Numbered from the stretch's first letter, positions 8,295 through 16,595 are shown. The stretch: DNA of 64,000 nt from Lysobacter sp. K5869 (GCF_018847975.1 NZ_CP072597.1:3573001-3637000), one strand, 5' to 3'. Notes: a model not told the origin generated them from the sequence alone. Numbers and translations are program-made.

Positions 8295-10229
8295 ATGAGC
8301 GCCCACACCTTACGCACCGCGGCCCTGGCCGCCTCCTTGCTGCTGGCCTGCACGGCCGGCGCCGCCAGCGCCGCCCCGGCGCGCAAAGCCGCCCGACCGG
8401 CCGCACAGGACTCCGTCGCGATGTACACGCAGGAACGCCAGACCGACCACCGCGACAGCGACGACTTGTTGACCGCCGGCCTCGGCCTGGACGGCCTGCG
8501 CGCGATGACGCCGCCGGCGTTCGCCGACGCCGCCCATCCCAGCGCCGCGGAACTGCGCCGCCGCGCGCTGTGGTCGAACTGGCGCGGCATCGCCGATCTC
8601 GCGCCCGGCGGCGGCTACGGCGAACTTTACGGCAGCCTGGCCAACGTGCCCGGCCGCGAGTACAGCGCGTTCGCGCGCGTGCCCGGCGCGCATCAGCCGC
8701 ACCGCGTGCTGGTGCAGGTGCCCGACGGGTTCGACCGCGACAAGCGCTGCGTCGTGGTCAGCGCCTCGTCGGGGTCGCGCGGCATCTACGGTTCCATCGC
8801 CGTGGCCGGCGCCTGGGGTTTGCCGAAGGGCTGCGCGGTCGCCTACACCGACAAGGGCGCGGGCACCGATTATTTCGATCTCGACGCCGGCGTCGGCGTG
8901 CGCGCCGACGGCACCGTCGGCAAGCCCGGCGACGGCGAACTGGCGTTCCTGCCCGACGCGCAGGCGCGCAAGGCCGGCGGCGTCGCGTTCAAGCACGCGC
9001 ATTCGCAGGACAACCCCGAAGCCGATTGGGGCCGCCACGTGCAGCAGGCCGCGCGCTTCGCGCTGCGCGCGCTGGACCGCGCGTTTCCCGACGCCGCGCC
9101 GTTCACCTGGGCCAATACCCGGGTGATCGCGGTCGGCATCTCCAACGGCGGCGGCGCGGTGCTGCGCGCGGCCGAGTTGGGCGAGGAGCCGTGGCTCGAC
9201 GCGGTGGTCGCCGGCGAACCCAACGTCTACGTGCAAGGCGCGCGGCCGTTGTACGACTACACCACCCAAGCCGCGCTGCTGATGCCGTGCGCGCTGCTGC
9301 ACAAGCCGCTCGGCGCGATGCCGGTGGCGCCGCTGAGCGGCGACAGCGCGCAATCGTTCTGCGATTTCGCCGCCGAACACGGCTTGCTCGGCGACGCCGC
9401 GCGCGCCGGCGACACCGCCGCGCGCGCGCAGGCCGCGTACGAGCGCATGCGCGGCGACGGCTGGAGCGACGACGCGCTGCGCGCCGGCGCGCTGTCGGTG
9501 AACTTCGATCTGTGGCGCGCGGTCGCGGCGACCTACGCCTCGTCTTACGGCCGCTACGCGCCGGTCGCGCGCGAAACCGGCGCGGCGAATCAACCGTGGG
9601 TGGCGTATGCCTATTCGACCGCCACGCCGGCCGCCGCCGCCGACGCGCCGCCGGCGCCGCGCGCGGCCAGCGAAACCGAACGCGCGGCGTGGTGGGCCGA
9701 CGCCAGCGGCATTCCGCCCGGTGCCGGCGTGCAGTTGTTCGGCCCCGCCGGCGCGCCGCGCCTGCAGTCGCTGGCCGGATTGCGCGAGCTGTGGACCGGC
9801 CAGCCGCTGCGCGCGGACGCCGACAAAGCCGGCCTGAAGGCGGCCGGCGAGCGCGTGCGCAAGGGCGTCGAACAGACCCGCGCCGGCGCGCCGCGCAAGG
9901 GCTTGCCGGTGGTGGTGGTGCACGGCCTCGACGACGGCCTGATCCCGCCGGCGTTCAGCAGCGCGCCGTACGTGGCGATGGCGCGCAAGGCCGGGGCGCA
10001 GGTGACTTATTGGCAGGTCAAGAACGTGCAGCACTTCGACGCCTTCCTCGGCCTGCCGACGCTGGGCGCGCGTTACCTGCCGCTGCTGCCATACGTGTAC
10101 GCGGCGCTGGACCGGGTCGACGCGCATCTGGCCGGCGGCGCGGCGCTGCCGGGCGACGCGGTGATCGACACCGTGCCGCGCGCGCAAGGGCAGGGCTTGC
10201 AGGCGCAGAATCTGGCGGTGCCGAAGTAA
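8295..10229 (+). CDS. D-(-)-3-hydroxybutyrate oligomer hydrolase
   Basis: This 644-residue secreted alpha/beta-hydrolase has a signal peptide (about 1-26, ending AASA), the nucleophile in GISNGG (Ser283), and C-terminal segments VVHGLDDGLIPP and NVQHFDAF that should supply the acid and the histidine. Length and motifs fit the 3HBOH family (EC 3.1.1.22), which cleaves oligomers of 3-hydroxybutyrate to monomers during polyhydroxybutyrate breakdown. A signal peptide suggests periplasmic or extracellular action on released oligomers. PHA synthase genes lie 1 kb downstream and a CrbR-like regulator is divergent. The start at 8295 opens directly into the signal peptide; a TAGCCT element about 12 bp ahead may be the -10. 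Confidence 0.9.
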   Translation: MSAHTLRTAALAASLLLACTAGAASAAPARKAARPAAQDSVAMYTQERQTDHRDSDDLLTAGLGLDGLRAMTPPAFADAAHPSAAELRRRALWSNWRGIADLAPGGGYGELYGSLANVPGREYSAFARVPGAHQPHRVLVQVPDGFDRDKRCVVVSASSGSRGIYGSIAVAGAWGLPKGCAVAYTDKGAGTDYFDLDAGVGVRADGTVGKPGDGELAFLPDAQARKAGGVAFKHAHSQDNPEADWGRHVQQAARFALRALDRAFPDAAPFTWANTRVIAVGISNGGGAVLRAAELGEEPWLDAVVAGEPNVYVQGARPLYDYTTQAALLMPCALLHKPLGAMPVAPLSGDSAQSFCDFAAEHGLLGDAARAGDTAARAQAAYERMRGDGWSDDALRAGALSVNFDLWRAVAATYASSYGRYAPVARETGAANQPWVAYAYSTATPAAAADAPPAPRAASETERAAWWADASGIPPGAGVQLFGPAGAPRLQSLAGLRELWTGQPLRADADKAGLKAAGERVRKGVEQTRAGAPRKGLPVVVVHGLDDGLIPPAFSSAPYVAMARKAGAQVTYWQVKNVQHFDAFLGLPTLGARYLPLLPYVYAALDRVDAHLAGGAALPGDAVIDTVPRAQGQGLQAQNLAVPK

Positions 10230-10450
10230 GCCGCCGGATCGACGCGCCGGCGCCGATGTAAACCGCTGAACCGAGCCGGCGCGCACGGCCGGCATTGCGC
10301 CGGGATTCAGGCCCGGCGTCGCGAATGCCGCGCCGTACGCATCGCGCGCGGCGCGCTTGCGACTTCAGCCTCTTGCGGCGCACGCGCCGGCTTTGGCAGG
10401 CTGAACGCCCTCAGGCGGCCGCGTGGCCGCCCGCCACGGAGTCGCTCCGC

Positions 10451-11065
10451 ATGCCGCGTCACTTTTCGATGCTCCGCGAGTTCCACCTCGCGGATTGGTT
10501 CACCCTCGCCAACGCCTTCTGCGGCACCGGCGCGATCTTCGCCGCGATGCGCTTCCTGCAGGACGGGCAGGTGCGCCACCTGATGATCGGCATGGCCTTG
10601 ATCCCGCTGGCGTTCGTGTTCGACGCGCTCGACGGGCGGGTGGCGCGCTGGCGCAAGTCCTCGTCCACGCTCGGGCGCGAGCTCGATTCGCTGGCCGACG
10701 TGATCTCCTTCGGCGTCGCCCCGGCCGCGCTGGCCTACGCCTGCGGCCTGCAGGGCGGGTGGGACTGGGTGGTGTTGAGCTATTTCGTCGGCTGCGGCGT
10801 CAGCCGTCTGGCGCGCTACAACGTCACCGCCGAAGCGCTGGCCGGCGACGAAGGCAAGGTCAAATACTTCGAAGGCACGCCGATCCCGACCAGCCTGTTG
10901 CTGGTGATCGTGCTGGCGGTGGCGGCGTGGCAGGGCGCGATCGGCGCGGATTTGTGGTTCGGCGGCGTGCGCATCGGCCCGTGGCTGTTCCATCCGCTGG
11001 TGCTGATGTTCGCGCTGTCGGGCTCGTTGATGATCAGCAAGACGCTGCACATTCCGAAGCCCTGA
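10451..11065 (+). CDS. pssA: CDP-diacylglycerol-serine O-phosphatidyltransferase
   Basis: This 204-residue integral membrane enzyme carries the CDP-alcohol phosphatidyltransferase signature DG-x2-AR-x8-G-x3-D-x3-D, seen as DGRVARWRKSSSTLGRELD followed by SLAD. It joins CDP-diacylglycerol to serine to give phosphatidylserine, the precursor of phosphatidylethanolamine. Several hydrophobic helices follow the catalytic loop. The ATG at 10451 gives the usual short N-terminus; an ATG at 10469 is an alternative. It stands alone between the hydrolase and the phaEC operon, with a REP pair after it. Confidence 0.88.
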   Translation: MPRHFSMLREFHLADWFTLANAFCGTGAIFAAMRFLQDGQVRHLMIGMALIPLAFVFDALDGRVARWRKSSSTLGRELDSLADVISFGVAPAALAYACGLQGGWDWVVLSYFVGCGVSRLARYNVTAEALAGDEGKVKYFEGTPIPTSLLLVIVLAVAAWQGAIGADLWFGGVRIGPWLFHPLVLMFALSGSLMISKTLHIPKP

Positions 11066-11087
11066 GCGATTCCGCATCGCGCTTCCT

Positions 11088-11172
11088 GTAGGAGCGCCGC
11101 GAGCCGCGACCGCAGTGTTCCAATCTTGCGCCGGACGCCGCGATTCGCGGTCGCGGCTCGCGCCGCTCCTAC
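11088..11172. repeat. Second inverted pair of REP-like palindromes
   Basis: GTAGGAGCGCCGCGAGCCGC (11088 onward) and an inverted copy at 11149-11172 match the unit found at 3509-3673 with small changes. The pair follows the pssA stop codon closely. Confidence 0.75.
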
Positions 11173-11260
11173 GCGGCATCGTCGAAACTCGCGCGCAACC
11201 GCCGCATTCACGCCGTTATGTGCCCCAGCGCACAAGCAGCGCCCGGCAACGCGCCGTTGC

Positions 11261-11286
11261 TATCATCGGCGCAAACCCTGGAGGCG
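11261..11286 (+). promoter_or_regulatory. Likely phaEC promoter -10 and ribosome site
   Basis: TATCAT at 11261-11266 resembles a -10 element; no good -35 was seen. CTGGAGGCG just before the ATG at 11290 is the ribosome site that fixes the phaE start. Confidence 0.4.
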
Positions 11287-11289
11287 GCG

Positions 11290-12555
11290 ATGGCGAATTT
11301 CGGTTTCGGCTCGAACAACCCCGGCGATTTCGGCGCCGGCGCAGGTTTCAATCCGCAGGACTTCGAGCGCCTCGCGCGTCAGTACTGGGGCGCATGGGGC
11401 GAGATGATGCGCGGCGCCGCGCCGCAGCCGCCCGCGCAGCCCTCGATCCCGGGCTGGAACGAGGCGCTGAACTGGTGGTCGCAGCTCGCCCGCGGCGGCG
11501 CCCAGCCGCAGGTCGAGGACACGCTCGACCGCTTCAACAGTCAGGCGCGCGGTTGGTTCGGCGAAATCCAGAAGCTGGCCGCGCAGTTCGCCGGCCGCGA
11601 CGCCTCCGCCGCCGACATCGCCGGCGCCTGGAAGCAGGCGCTGGGCGGGCAGGGCGCCAATCCCTTCGCCGACGTGTTCGGCGCGATGCGCGGCCCGGGC
11701 CAGCAGGATTTCGCCCGTTGGGTCGAACAGGTCAAGCCGTTCCTGGAACGCATGCGCGATGGCGGCAGCAGCCTGCTCGGCCTGCCCGCGTTCGGTTTCG
11801 CGCGCGAGCATCAAGAGCGCGTGCAGCAACTGGCCCAGGCCTATCTCAACTATCAGCAGCAAAGCCAGGCCTACAACGCGCTGATGGCCGAAGCCGGTCA
11901 GGACGCGTTCAAGCGCTTCGAGGACAAGCTGGCCGAACGCAGCGAGCCCGGCCGGCAGATCGGCAGCGCGCGCGCCTTGTTCGATCTGTGGATCGACGCG
12001 GCCGAGGACGCGTACGCCGAGATCGCGCTGTCGCCGCGCTTCCGCGACGCCTACGCGGCGCTGGTGAATTCGCAGATGCGCCTGCGCGGCGGCGTGCAGA
12101 AGGAAATCGAGCAGGCCAGCACCCAGTTCGGCATTCCGACCCGCACCGAGATCGACGCGGCGCACCGCAAGATCGTCCAGCTCGAACGCGAGCTGCGCCG
12201 TTTGCGCGACGAATTGCTCGACGCGCGCGGCCGCGACGCCGCGGCCGAACCGCCGTCCAAGCCCGCGCCCAAGGCAGCTTCCAAGCCGGCGGCGAAGCAG
12301 GCCGCCGCGGCCAAGCCGCGCACGGCCCAGGCCGCCGCGCCGGCGCCGAGCCGTTCGGCCGCCGCGAGCAAGCCCGCCGCCAGCAAGCCTGCCACCGGCA
12401 AGCCCGCCGCGAAGAAAACCGCCATCGCCCGCCCGCAACCGCCGGCCAAGCCCGCGGCCGCGAAAGCCGCCGCTCCGGCCAAGCGCGCCGCCGCGCCCGC
12501 GAAGTCGGGCAAGTCCGTGAAGCCGGCCAAGTCCGCCAAGCAGGGAGCGCGCTGA
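11290..12555 (+). CDS. phaE: Class III PHA synthase subunit PhaE
   Basis: This 421-residue protein precedes phaC by one base, and the pair makes a class III polyhydroxyalkanoate synthase. The body is mostly helical, with WNEALNWWSQLA near residue 60 and a conserved C-terminal region (FGIPTRTEIDAAHRKIVQLE) typical of PhaE. PhaE has no catalytic residues; it activates PhaC. The last 95 or so residues are an unusual low-complexity tail of Lys, Ala and Pro (repeats like ASKPAASKPATGKPAAKK), resembling histone-H1-like or PhaF-type tails. The start at 11290 is chosen over an upstream in-frame start because of the GGAGG site. Confidence 0.9.
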   Translation: MANFGFGSNNPGDFGAGAGFNPQDFERLARQYWGAWGEMMRGAAPQPPAQPSIPGWNEALNWWSQLARGGAQPQVEDTLDRFNSQARGWFGEIQKLAAQFAGRDASAADIAGAWKQALGGQGANPFADVFGAMRGPGQQDFARWVEQVKPFLERMRDGGSSLLGLPAFGFAREHQERVQQLAQAYLNYQQQSQAYNALMAEAGQDAFKRFEDKLAERSEPGRQIGSARALFDLWIDAAEDAYAEIALSPRFRDAYAALVNSQMRLRGGVQKEIEQASTQFGIPTRTEIDAAHRKIVQLERELRRLRDELLDARGRDAAAEPPSKPAPKAASKPAAKQAAAAKPRTAQAAAPAPSRSAAASKPAASKPATGKPAAKKTAIARPQPPAKPAAAKAAAPAKRAAAPAKSGKSVKPAKSAKQGAR

Positions 12556-12556
12556 G

Positions 12557-13627
12557 ATGACCGCACCGATCAACTTCACCGCCGAATCATTGGCCCAGGA
12601 AGCGCTCAACGCCCAGCGCAAGCTCGGCGCCGGTCTGGAGACGCTGCACGAGGTCGACAACATCGACTACGGCGCCACCGCGCGCGAGGAAGTCTGGCGC
12701 GACGGCAAGGTCGCGCTGTACCGTTTCCGCGGCGAGCAGGCGCCGACCGCCAAGGCGCCGCTGCTGATCGCCTACGCGCTGGTCAACCGGCCGTACATGG
12801 TCGATCTGCAGGCCGACAAATCCATCGTCCGCGGCCTGCTCGAACGCGGCCAGGACGTGTACATCCTCGACTGGGGCTATCCCGACCGTTCCGACCGCTA
12901 TCTGGAACTGGAGGATTACATCCAGCGCTTCCTCGGCGGCGCCGTCGACCACCTGCGCCGCGAATACCGCCAGGACGCGATCAACCTGCTCGGTATCTGC
13001 CAGGGCGGCGCGTTCTCGCTGTGCTATTCGGCGCTGAACCCGACCAAGGTGCGCAACCTCATCACCATGGTCACGCCGGTGGATTTCCACACCCGCGACA
13101 ACATGCTCTCGAACTGGACCCGCGGCCTGGACGTGGACCAGTTCGTCGACACGCTCGGCAACGTGCCCGCCGACGTCATGAACTGGTGCTACCTCACGCT
13201 CAAGCCGTGGCGGCTGTTCGTGCAGAAGTACGTCGGCCTGATCGACATCCTCGACGACAAGCGCGCGCTGGAAGACTTCCTGCGCATGGAGAAGTGGATC
13301 TTCGACTCGCCCGATCAGGCCGGCGAGGCCTTCCGCCAGTTCATCAAGCAGTTCTACCAGGGCAACGGCTTCGTCAACGGCGGCATCGACATCGGCGGGC
13401 GCGCGGTCGACCTGGGCTATGTCGATATGCCGGTGCTGAACATCTACGCCGAGCAGGACCATCTGGTGCCGCCGGCCGCGTCGAAGGCGCTGAAGGATTT
13501 GGTCGGCAGCGAGGATTACAGCGAACTGTCGTTCAAGGGCGGGCACATCGGCATCTACGTGTCCGGCCGCGCCCAGCGCGAAGTGCCGGGCGCGATCCAC
13601 GACTGGTTGACCCAGCGCTCGCGCTGA
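12557..13627 (+). CDS. phaC: Class III PHA synthase catalytic subunit PhaC
   Basis: This 356-residue alpha/beta-hydrolase-fold polymerase has the lipase-like box GICQGG with catalytic Cys148. Asp301 sits in YAEQDHLVPP and His330 in KGGHIGIYVS, matching the triad spacing of class III synthases. It polymerises (R)-3-hydroxyacyl-CoA into polyester granules together with PhaE. The ATG lies one base after the phaE stop, so the two are translationally coupled. The length agrees with short class III PhaC proteins rather than the long class I type. Confidence 0.95.
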   Translation: MTAPINFTAESLAQEALNAQRKLGAGLETLHEVDNIDYGATAREEVWRDGKVALYRFRGEQAPTAKAPLLIAYALVNRPYMVDLQADKSIVRGLLERGQDVYILDWGYPDRSDRYLELEDYIQRFLGGAVDHLRREYRQDAINLLGICQGGAFSLCYSALNPTKVRNLITMVTPVDFHTRDNMLSNWTRGLDVDQFVDTLGNVPADVMNWCYLTLKPWRLFVQKYVGLIDILDDKRALEDFLRMEKWIFDSPDQAGEAFRQFIKQFYQGNGFVNGGIDIGGRAVDLGYVDMPVLNIYAEQDHLVPPAASKALKDLVGSEDYSELSFKGGHIGIYVSGRAQREVPGAIHDWLTQRSR

Positions 13628-13712
13628 GCGCGGGCGGCGCGACGGCGCGGCCTTCGCCGCGTTGTCGCGTGGGAGCGCGTCCCGCTGCCGCGCGGACGCG
13701 CTCGTGCAAGCT

Positions 13713-13800
13713 CACACCCGCACACCCGCACACCCGCACACCCGCACACCCGCACACCCGCACACCCGTGGGTCCGCACATCCGCACATCCGCACGTCCG
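13713..13800. repeat. 8-bp tandem repeat CACACCCG, seven perfect plus four degenerate copies
   Basis: Seven exact copies of CACACCCG (13713-13768) are followed by TGGGTCCG, CACATCCG twice and CACGTCCG. The array occupies the middle of the 314-bp gap between phaC and the SGNH hydrolase gene; nothing else was seen there beyond a possible promoter close to 13910. Confidence 0.92.
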
Positions 13801-13941
13801 CCCGCGAGCGAACGTGAGCACGTGAGCCCAAGCGCCCACGAACGAACGCTCGCCCGCGCCCGCGAGCGGCCCGATTCGATGCAGCCCGCTTTAACGCCGT
13901 CCGGGTTAGTCTCCCGTGTCCCCTCCGCGGAGCCGCCCCGC

Positions 13942-14670
13942 ATGCGCCGTTTCCTGCTGCCGCTGCTGTCGATCCTGCTCGCCGCCTGCGCCACCGCGCC
14001 GCACGACGGCGCCGCCGCCGCTGCCGCCGCCACACCCACGCCCGCCGGCACCGCGCCGCGCGATCCGGCCGAATGGGAGCCGACCGTGCAGGCCTGGGAG
14101 GCCGACGACGCGCGCGTGCGCCGCATGCCGGGCAGCGTGGTGTTCGTCGGTAGTTCCTCGATCCGGCTGTGGACCACGCTGGCCGAAGACTTCCCCGGCG
14201 TCGCCACGATCAACCGCGGCTACGGCAGTTCGCGCGCTTACGATTCGGTCTACTTCGCCGACCGCATCGTCAACGCCTACCAGCCGCGCGCGGTGGTGTT
14301 CTACGCCGGCGAGAACGATCTGCACGAAGGCCGCACCCCGCGCCAGGTGCGCGACGATTTCGCCGCGTTCGTGCGCAAGGTCCAGGCCGCAACGCCGAAG
14401 GCGCGCATCGCCTTCGTCTCGATCAAGCCCAGCCCCTCGCGCGCGGCGATCGCGCCGCAGGTGCGCGAGGCCAACGCGCTGATCCGCGATTTCGCCCGCG
14501 GCGTGCGCGGCGTCGACTATCTCGACGTATACACGCCGATGCTCGGCGCCGACGGCGCGCCGCGCGAAGAACTGTTCGTCGCCGACCGCCTGCACATGAA
14601 CCGCGCCGGCTACGAACTGTGGACCGGCGTGATCGGCCGCTGGCTCGCCAAACTTCCGCAAAAATCATGA
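13942..14670 (+). CDS. SGNH/GDSL-family hydrolase lipoprotein
   Basis: This 242-residue protein has a lipoprotein signal (lipobox LLAAC within SILLAACA) followed by an Ala/Pro linker. The SGNH fold motifs are present: VFVGSSSIRLW (nucleophile Ser block), GYGSSRAYD (Gly block), GENDL (Asn block) and ADRLHMNRAGY (Asp/His block). Such enzymes are esterases, lipases or acetylhydrolases; the substrate cannot be assigned. It is probably anchored in the outer membrane or periplasm. Its stop overlaps the next start (ATGA), so it is in an operon with the DUF5329-like gene. Confidence 0.85.
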   Translation: MRRFLLPLLSILLAACATAPHDGAAAAAAATPTPAGTAPRDPAEWEPTVQAWEADDARVRRMPGSVVFVGSSSIRLWTTLAEDFPGVATINRGYGSSRAYDSVYFADRIVNAYQPRAVVFYAGENDLHEGRTPRQVRDDFAAFVRKVQAATPKARIAFVSIKPSPSRAAIAPQVREANALIRDFARGVRGVDYLDVYTPMLGADGAPREELFVADRLHMNRAGYELWTGVIGRWLAKLPQKS

Positions 14671-15044
14671 ACGCACGAATCCTTGTCGTCGCAGCGCTGA
14701 GCGCGCTGCTCGCCGCCGCGCCGTCCGCCCACGCCGCGCCTTCGGCCCAGGCCGAACGCGAGACCGAGCAATTGATCCAGGCGCTCGGCCGCTCGGGCTG
14801 CGAGTTCGAGCGCAACGGCAGCTGGTACGGCGCGGCCCAGGCGCAGGAGCATTTGCGCAAGAAGCTGGCCTACCTGCGCAAGCGCGGCTTGGCCGACACC
14901 GCCGAGCTGTTCATCGAGCGCGGCGCCAGCCAGAGCAGCTTCAGCGGCCAGCCTTACCACGTGCGTTGCGGCGGGGCCGCGGCGACGACCTCAGCGGCGT
15001 GGCTGCAGGCCAAACTCGTTCAGCTACGCGCGGCGAAACCGTAG
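14667..15044 (+). CDS. DUF5329-like periplasmic protein
   Basis: This 125-residue protein has a signal peptide (ends SAHA). The mature part contains ETEQLIQALGRSGCEFERNG, WYGAAQAQEHLRKKL and PYHVRCGG, matching my memory of the DUF5329 family. It has two cysteines that could pair. No function is known. The ATG overlaps the SGNH-hydrolase stop by four bases, indicating coupled translation. Confidence 0.72.
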   Translation: MNARILVVAALSALLAAAPSAHAAPSAQAERETEQLIQALGRSGCEFERNGSWYGAAQAQEHLRKKLAYLRKRGLADTAELFIERGASQSSFSGQPYHVRCGGAAATTSAAWLQAKLVQLRAAKP

Positions 15045-15106
15045 ACGCCACCGTCGCGACGACGCGCTAGACTGGCCGCGACTCCCCGCCGGAACGCCCG
15101 CGAACG

Positions 15107-15310
15107 ATGAGCCGCGCCCGCCGAACCCTGTGCCGTTCGCGCCACGACCGCATGATCGCGGGCGTGTGCGGCGGGCTCGCCTTGCGCCTGCGCTGGAACC
15201 CGGTGCTGGTGCGCGCCGGCTTCGTCGTGCTGGCCCTGGCCACGTTCGTGCTGCCGGTGGCGCTGGCCTATCTGGTGCTGTGGCTGCTGATGCCGGAAGA
15301 GGGCTGCTGA
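15107..15310 (+). CDS. PspC-domain small membrane protein
   Basis: This 67-residue protein is a single PspC domain: a basic N-terminus (RRTLCRSRHDRMIAGVCGGL), then a hydrophobic hairpin ending in LWLLMPEEG. PspC proteins sit in the inner membrane and sense or relay envelope stress, in the best-known cases as partners of PspA. No pspA or pspB is nearby. A TAGACT -10-like element is near 15068. The following ORF continues in the same frame directly after the TGA. Confidence 0.8.
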   Translation: MSRARRTLCRSRHDRMIAGVCGGLALRLRWNPVLVRAGFVVLALATFVLPVALAYLVLWLLMPEEGC

Positions 15311-15766
15311 CTGGGCGCGGCGCTGCGAACGGCCGCACGCGCGGGCGGCACCGCGCTCGGCCTGATCTGGACTTCGCCGATCAGCGCGCTCGGCCTGATC
15401 GCCGGCCTGCTGGCGTTGCCGTTCGGCGCGCGCGCGCGGCTGCGCCGGGGCGATCTCGCGCTCGTGTTCCACCACTGGCCGTGGGGGCCGGGCGGGGCGA
15501 TCACCTTGGGCAACGTGATCCTGCACACCGGCGGCGATCTGGATTCGCCGTGCCACACCTACGCCCACGACGCCGGCCACGGCGACGAGCCGCCGATCTG
15601 CCTGGCCGATCACGAACGCGCGCACGTCTATCAGTACATGGTGCTCGGCCCGCTGTTCCTGCCGCTGTATCTGCTGTGCGGCGGCATCAGCGTGCGCAAC
15701 CGCTTCGAGCGCGCGGCCGATCGCTACGCGCAGACCGGACGCGGCTGGTGGCCCTGGCCGGGGTGA
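15311..15766 (+). CDS. Membrane protein with HExxH-like motif, non-ATG start
   Basis: This frame opens immediately after the PspC-gene TGA and has no ATG. The first usable start is CTG at 15311 with GAAGAGG about 9 bp upstream, or TTG at 15416. From CTG the product is about 151 residues: a hydrophobic N-terminal helix (LGLIAGLLALPFG), then HTYAHDAGHG, ADHERAHVYQYMVLG, and a second hydrophobic stretch PLFLPLYLLCGG. HERAH resembles a zinc-metalloprotease-type HExxH, but no family was identified. Read-through of the TGA to give a PspC fusion is an alternative. The coding signal is good; the start is uncertain. Confidence 0.6.
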   Translation: MGAALRTAARAGGTALGLIWTSPISALGLIAGLLALPFGARARLRRGDLALVFHHWPWGPGGAITLGNVILHTGGDLDSPCHTYAHDAGHGDEPPICLADHERAHVYQYMVLGPLFLPLYLLCGGISVRNRFERAADRYAQTGRGWWPWPG

Positions 15767-15891
15767 GCGGCCGCGGCGCGGCGTGAGCCGATTTCCTCGG
15801 GGAATGCGAGTACTTCGACGCCGGCGCAGCGACGCGCCGGTCCGGCGCTCACGACGAGCGCCGCGAACCGCATTAACAGAGGACAGGATCG

Positions 15892-16428
15892 ATGACGTTC
15901 AAAGCGATCGCGTTGGCGCTGATCGGCGCCGCAGGCCTGATGCACGCCGCCTGCGCCCAGGCGCAGTACAACGAGGGACCGTTCGCCAGCGAGCAGGCGC
16001 TGGTGGCGTACTGGCAGACGCAGAACTTCGGCCAGACCGAAATTTTCCTGGACGGCCGCAAGGTCCACCAACGCACCACCGGCTTCGGCCCGCCGCTGAC
16101 CGAGATGTATTTCCGCTGCAACAACTCGACCCAGGACATCCGCGTGCGTTGCGGCAGCTACAAGGATCCGCACTACGACTTGACCCGCCTGATCGATCTG
16201 TTCGACACCAACAACAACACCCGCCCGGCGTATCCGCGCGACGCTTATCTGGACGGCGTGCTGTATCGCGACATCGCCAGCAGCACCAACGGCACCGGTT
16301 CTTACTGGAAGACCTGCAAGGGCGATCCCAGCCGCTACTATCCCAGCGGCATTCCGTATTACCTCTACCTTGGCGTGATTCCGGACTTCGGTCCGCCGCC
16401 GCCGGTGCCGCAGTGCCCGTCGCGCTGA
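15892..16428 (+). CDS. Secreted hypothetical protein
   Basis: This 178-residue protein has a signal peptide (MTFKAIALALIGAAGLMHAA) and a tyrosine- and asparagine-rich mature region with four cysteines that could form disulfides. The sequence YFRCNNSTQDIRVRCGSYK and a PPPPVPQC tail stand out. No family was recognised. The start at 15892 gives the signal peptide directly. It is followed by a non-coding region with a candidate small RNA. Confidence 0.65.
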   Translation: MTFKAIALALIGAAGLMHAACAQAQYNEGPFASEQALVAYWQTQNFGQTEIFLDGRKVHQRTTGFGPPLTEMYFRCNNSTQDIRVRCGSYKDPHYDLTRLIDLFDTNNNTRPAYPRDAYLDGVLYRDIASSTNGTGSYWKTCKGDPSRYYPSGIPYYLYLGVIPDFGPPPPVPQCPSR

Positions 16429-16496
16429 CCGCGCGCTAGCGCCATGCTCACACCGGCTTGACCGGTACGTAACGCCGCTGTGTCTACTCTGCGCAC

Positions 16497-16595
16497 GTCG
16501 GAGAAAAACCAGTGGACAGCCGTTCGTTGAAGTAGCTCCGACAACGGAAGACCCGGACACCCGAGGAACATCTCGAGGCCCGGGTCTTCTCATTT
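16497..16595 (+). ncRNA. Candidate small structured RNA with terminator
   Basis: TACTCT at 16485-16490 resembles a -10 and would place the 5' end near 16497. There GTCGGAG (16497-16503) pairs with CTCCGAC (16536-16542). A second stem GAAGACCCGG / CCGGGTCTTC (16547-16556 and 16580-16589) followed by TCATTT looks like a weak rho-independent terminator. No ORF occupies the stretch. The upstream TTGACC at 16458 is 21 bp from the -10, longer than ideal. It could instead be the terminator region of the 15892 gene. Confidence 0.45.

Noticed and set aside
13713..13800. A CRISPR array.
   Set aside because: The unit is 8 bp with no spacers; it is a simple tandem repeat. No cas genes are present in the window.
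13533..14213. Minus-strand frames that run through the CACACCCG array as Cys/Gly/Val repeats.
   Set aside because: The 8-bp unit keeps several frames open by chance, and the plus strand carries the SGNH hydrolase with all its motifs.
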